Positions 62,233 to 64,000 of a stretch of DNA of 64,000 bases are shown here, piece after piece. Location of the stretch: NCBI GenBank assembly GCA_002150815.3, contig NDFF03000011.1:1-64000 (forward strand). The letters are read 5' to 3'. The position numbers and the translations under genes are program-made. Source of the DNA: Grammothele lineata. Taxonomy: Eukaryota > Basidiomycota > Agaricomycetes > Polyporales > Polyporaceae. Position 1 is the first letter of the stretch. The number at the start of each line of letters is the position of its first letter. The notes under the pieces were generated by a model. It was not told where the DNA came from and searched no databases. It was given only the letters and a program-made list of their open reading frames with translations.

Positions 62233-64000
62233 ATGTCCATATCATCTGACAGCAGCGATCCCGAAGACGTCATTGAGATAGATGAAGATGAAGACACAGA
62301 GCAGACGGGCAAGAATCCTGACGACGGCGAAGACGAGTCGGGGGACGAGGACCCTACAATGATCTTGGTAACCTGATTGTTTTGCTCATCGAGGCAATTT
62401 CATGACGATGAAACCGATACAGCGCACCATAGAGGACTTGTTCTCGAAGGATCTTAAGGACGTCAAAGCGTTCTCCTTCAGCCAGAGCTACCCTTCTGCT
62501 CCCAACCCCGCACTGCTCATTGACGGTATGGGGACGGTCGGGCTGCCCCTGGACTCTAGAGCAGCAAAGGCAATCAAAGCGCGCGCGCAACAAGCAGCTC
62601 CTGGCACGGCTGACGGTGCAGCGGTGAATAGGTGGGAGATCGATGCCAGCAAGGCACGTCGATCAGAGGCGGCATGCCCCGACTATATGCGCTTATAGAG
62701 ACTGCTCTATACTAGGTTAAATGCCGAAATCCGGCTTGGAAAGAGTTCCTATCGCAAGCGGCACACGCTGCGTACGGCGCGCTGGGTGTCAACGTCAAAA
62801 CCAGTAAGCCAGAATACCAGATTCACAAGCTGGTGCTGTGTGAAGGTGGCCCTCAGTATGTCCTGTGAATGGGTTCACCGTCTGGAGGGCGACTCGCTGA
62901 CATAACGTCCGTGCAGTTCTTTGGTTTGCGAAACGTACGTTTCGGTCACTTGACAGCATTTATCTCCCACTAAGGAACGGGTGCTGCAGCCCGGAGAAGG
63001 CCAATGGCGCATTCGCAACATTCGTGGTTGTCCTCCCTTGTGCGTTCAAGGGCGGATCCTTCGAAATCAGCCACCGCGGGCTCAAATCAGCATATAAGCC
63101 CTCTCAGAACAGCCTCACCGCAACGACAGTCCTGGCATGGTACAACGACGCAGCGCACGAAGTACAAGCGGTTACCCAGGGCCGACTTCTCGCCTTCGTC
63201 CTCAGCCTGGTCCACACTACCAACGCTCCTCGCCCTGCCCTAGGCGTTCACACAGCCCTCTCCCGGAAACTCCAACGCGTTTTCTCTTCGTGGCAGCGTG
63301 CCGAGGGCAAGGCGGACGTTCCGCTCAAGATCATCTACTTACTCGCGCACCCGTACACCATTGAAGATCTCATTGGCGATCCTCTCAAAGGAAACGATGC
63401 CTATCTAGCCTCGCTAGTCGAGAGCGTCGGGAAGCCCTTAGGGATCCGGGTCGGGCTTGCGAACTTTGAGTGCTCAGTGAGCCGGGATTGGGAAACCGAG
63501 GACGAAGAGGAGGACAGATACGACATGCTGGAGCCGGAAACAGATGTCGTCATGGAGCGACTCGTGCATCTGAACGGGGAGCTCATTCAGCAAGAGTTCG
63601 AGTGGGACGAAAGTGAGACCATCCCAGAGGACCTCCATGACGAATTTTCCGAAGGCAAATACAGCTCTACTAAGCAACGCGTGAGTCATTGTATACCACT
63701 ACTACGAACAACTCAGCTGATAGAGTCATGTCTTAGGGGACTAGTTAGTTTGTCCGAACAAATTAAACGTCTACCGAGCCTAATCTTTCTGCGCAGTTGA
63801 ATACCACAGGAGAGTGCTCGTCATGTGGCCGCAGTGGGCTCATTTTGATCTCACCCATGGATCCGAAGCCTTCGCGTACGCGTGCAAGACGCTGGAGGGC
63901 TCCACAAGTTCTGAACCGACGGAGGACGAGGCAGAGCTCACCCAAATCGTACTTACACGCGCGACAGCAGCTGATAGTAAGGAAGTGGTGAAGAGCGTTT
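62233..64000 (+). CDS. 2OG-Fe(II) oxygenase-family protein, partial (right edge)
   Basis: The start of a large basidiomycete protein family annotated as 2-oxoglutarate/Fe(II) oxygenase or prolyl-4-hydroxylase-like. ATG 62233 opens an acidic exon (SSDSSDPEDVIEIDEDED). A 55-nt intron (GTAACC...ATACAG) leads to RTIEDLFSKDLKDVKAFSFS, PNPALLIDGMGTVGLPL and RWEIDASK. Next come VKCRNPAWKEFLSQAAHAAY and YQIHKLVLCEGGP. The oxygenase core strands are KANGAFATFVVVLPCAFKGG, EISHRGLKSAYKP, VLAWYNDAAHEVQAVTQGRL and LAFVLSLVHTTNAPRP. The last visible exon has YHRRVLVMWPQWAHFDLTHG, and the gene continues past 64000. Where relatives usually show a His-x-Asp metal pair before the KANG block, my splice gives VCET, so iron binding may be lost or the junction is slightly different. 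No stop is in the window. Confidence 0.85.

Overview
The window is nuclear DNA from a filamentous basidiomycete, most likely an Agaricomycete of the polypore type. The evidence is GC-rich sequence, genes cut by many 50-70 nt introns, CT-rich leaders, a split-F-box protein, and a 2OG-Fe(II)-like oxygenase family typical of mushrooms. It holds 19 protein genes, one of them running off the right edge. No rRNA, tRNA, CRISPR or prokaryotic feature was found. Gene models were built by hand by joining reading frames at GT-AG (once GC-AG) junctions. Starts and stops were read from the sequence, and exon numbers come from frame continuity and family conservation.

Left part (1-16.9 kb): about 4.2 kb without a gene, then an oxidative-stress and metabolism group. 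This has mitochondrial alternative oxidase (AOX), a Ure2p-like glutathione S-transferase, an alpha/beta hydrolase, an isopenicillin-N-synthase-like 2-oxoglutarate dioxygenase and a cytosine-deaminase-like amidohydrolase.

Middle (16.9-39.1 kb): a compact housekeeping block. It starts with a large unrecognised conserved protein. NDUFAF6-like (complex I assembly) and SDHAF1-like (complex II assembly) genes then diverge from one 329-bp spacer. Mitoribosomal uL29m follows, then the SUMO ligase Nse2/Mms21 diverging from mitoribosomal uS12m, a Spo71-like PH-domain protein diverging from tubulin cofactor D, and the V-ATPase B subunit. With AOX, five genes here serve mitochondria.

Right part (39.1-64 kb): a 6.9-kb very GC-rich stretch with no convincing gene. 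After it come a Tcp11/Sok1-family protein, a Ser-rich single-pass membrane protein, an F-box protein, a small C2H2-plus-RING protein, a 435-bp MITE-like element with about 37-bp terminal inverted repeats, a Rax1-like RGS membrane protein whose upstream region carries that element, and the 5' part of a 2OG-Fe(II) oxygenase-family protein.

No new multi-gene system is evident. The most distinctive observations are the MITE-like element, the C2H2+RING gene, the mitochondrial assembly-factor head-to-head pair, an oxygenase-family protein with apparently lost metal ligands, and a 782-nt intron carrying a 14-bp perfect inverted repeat.
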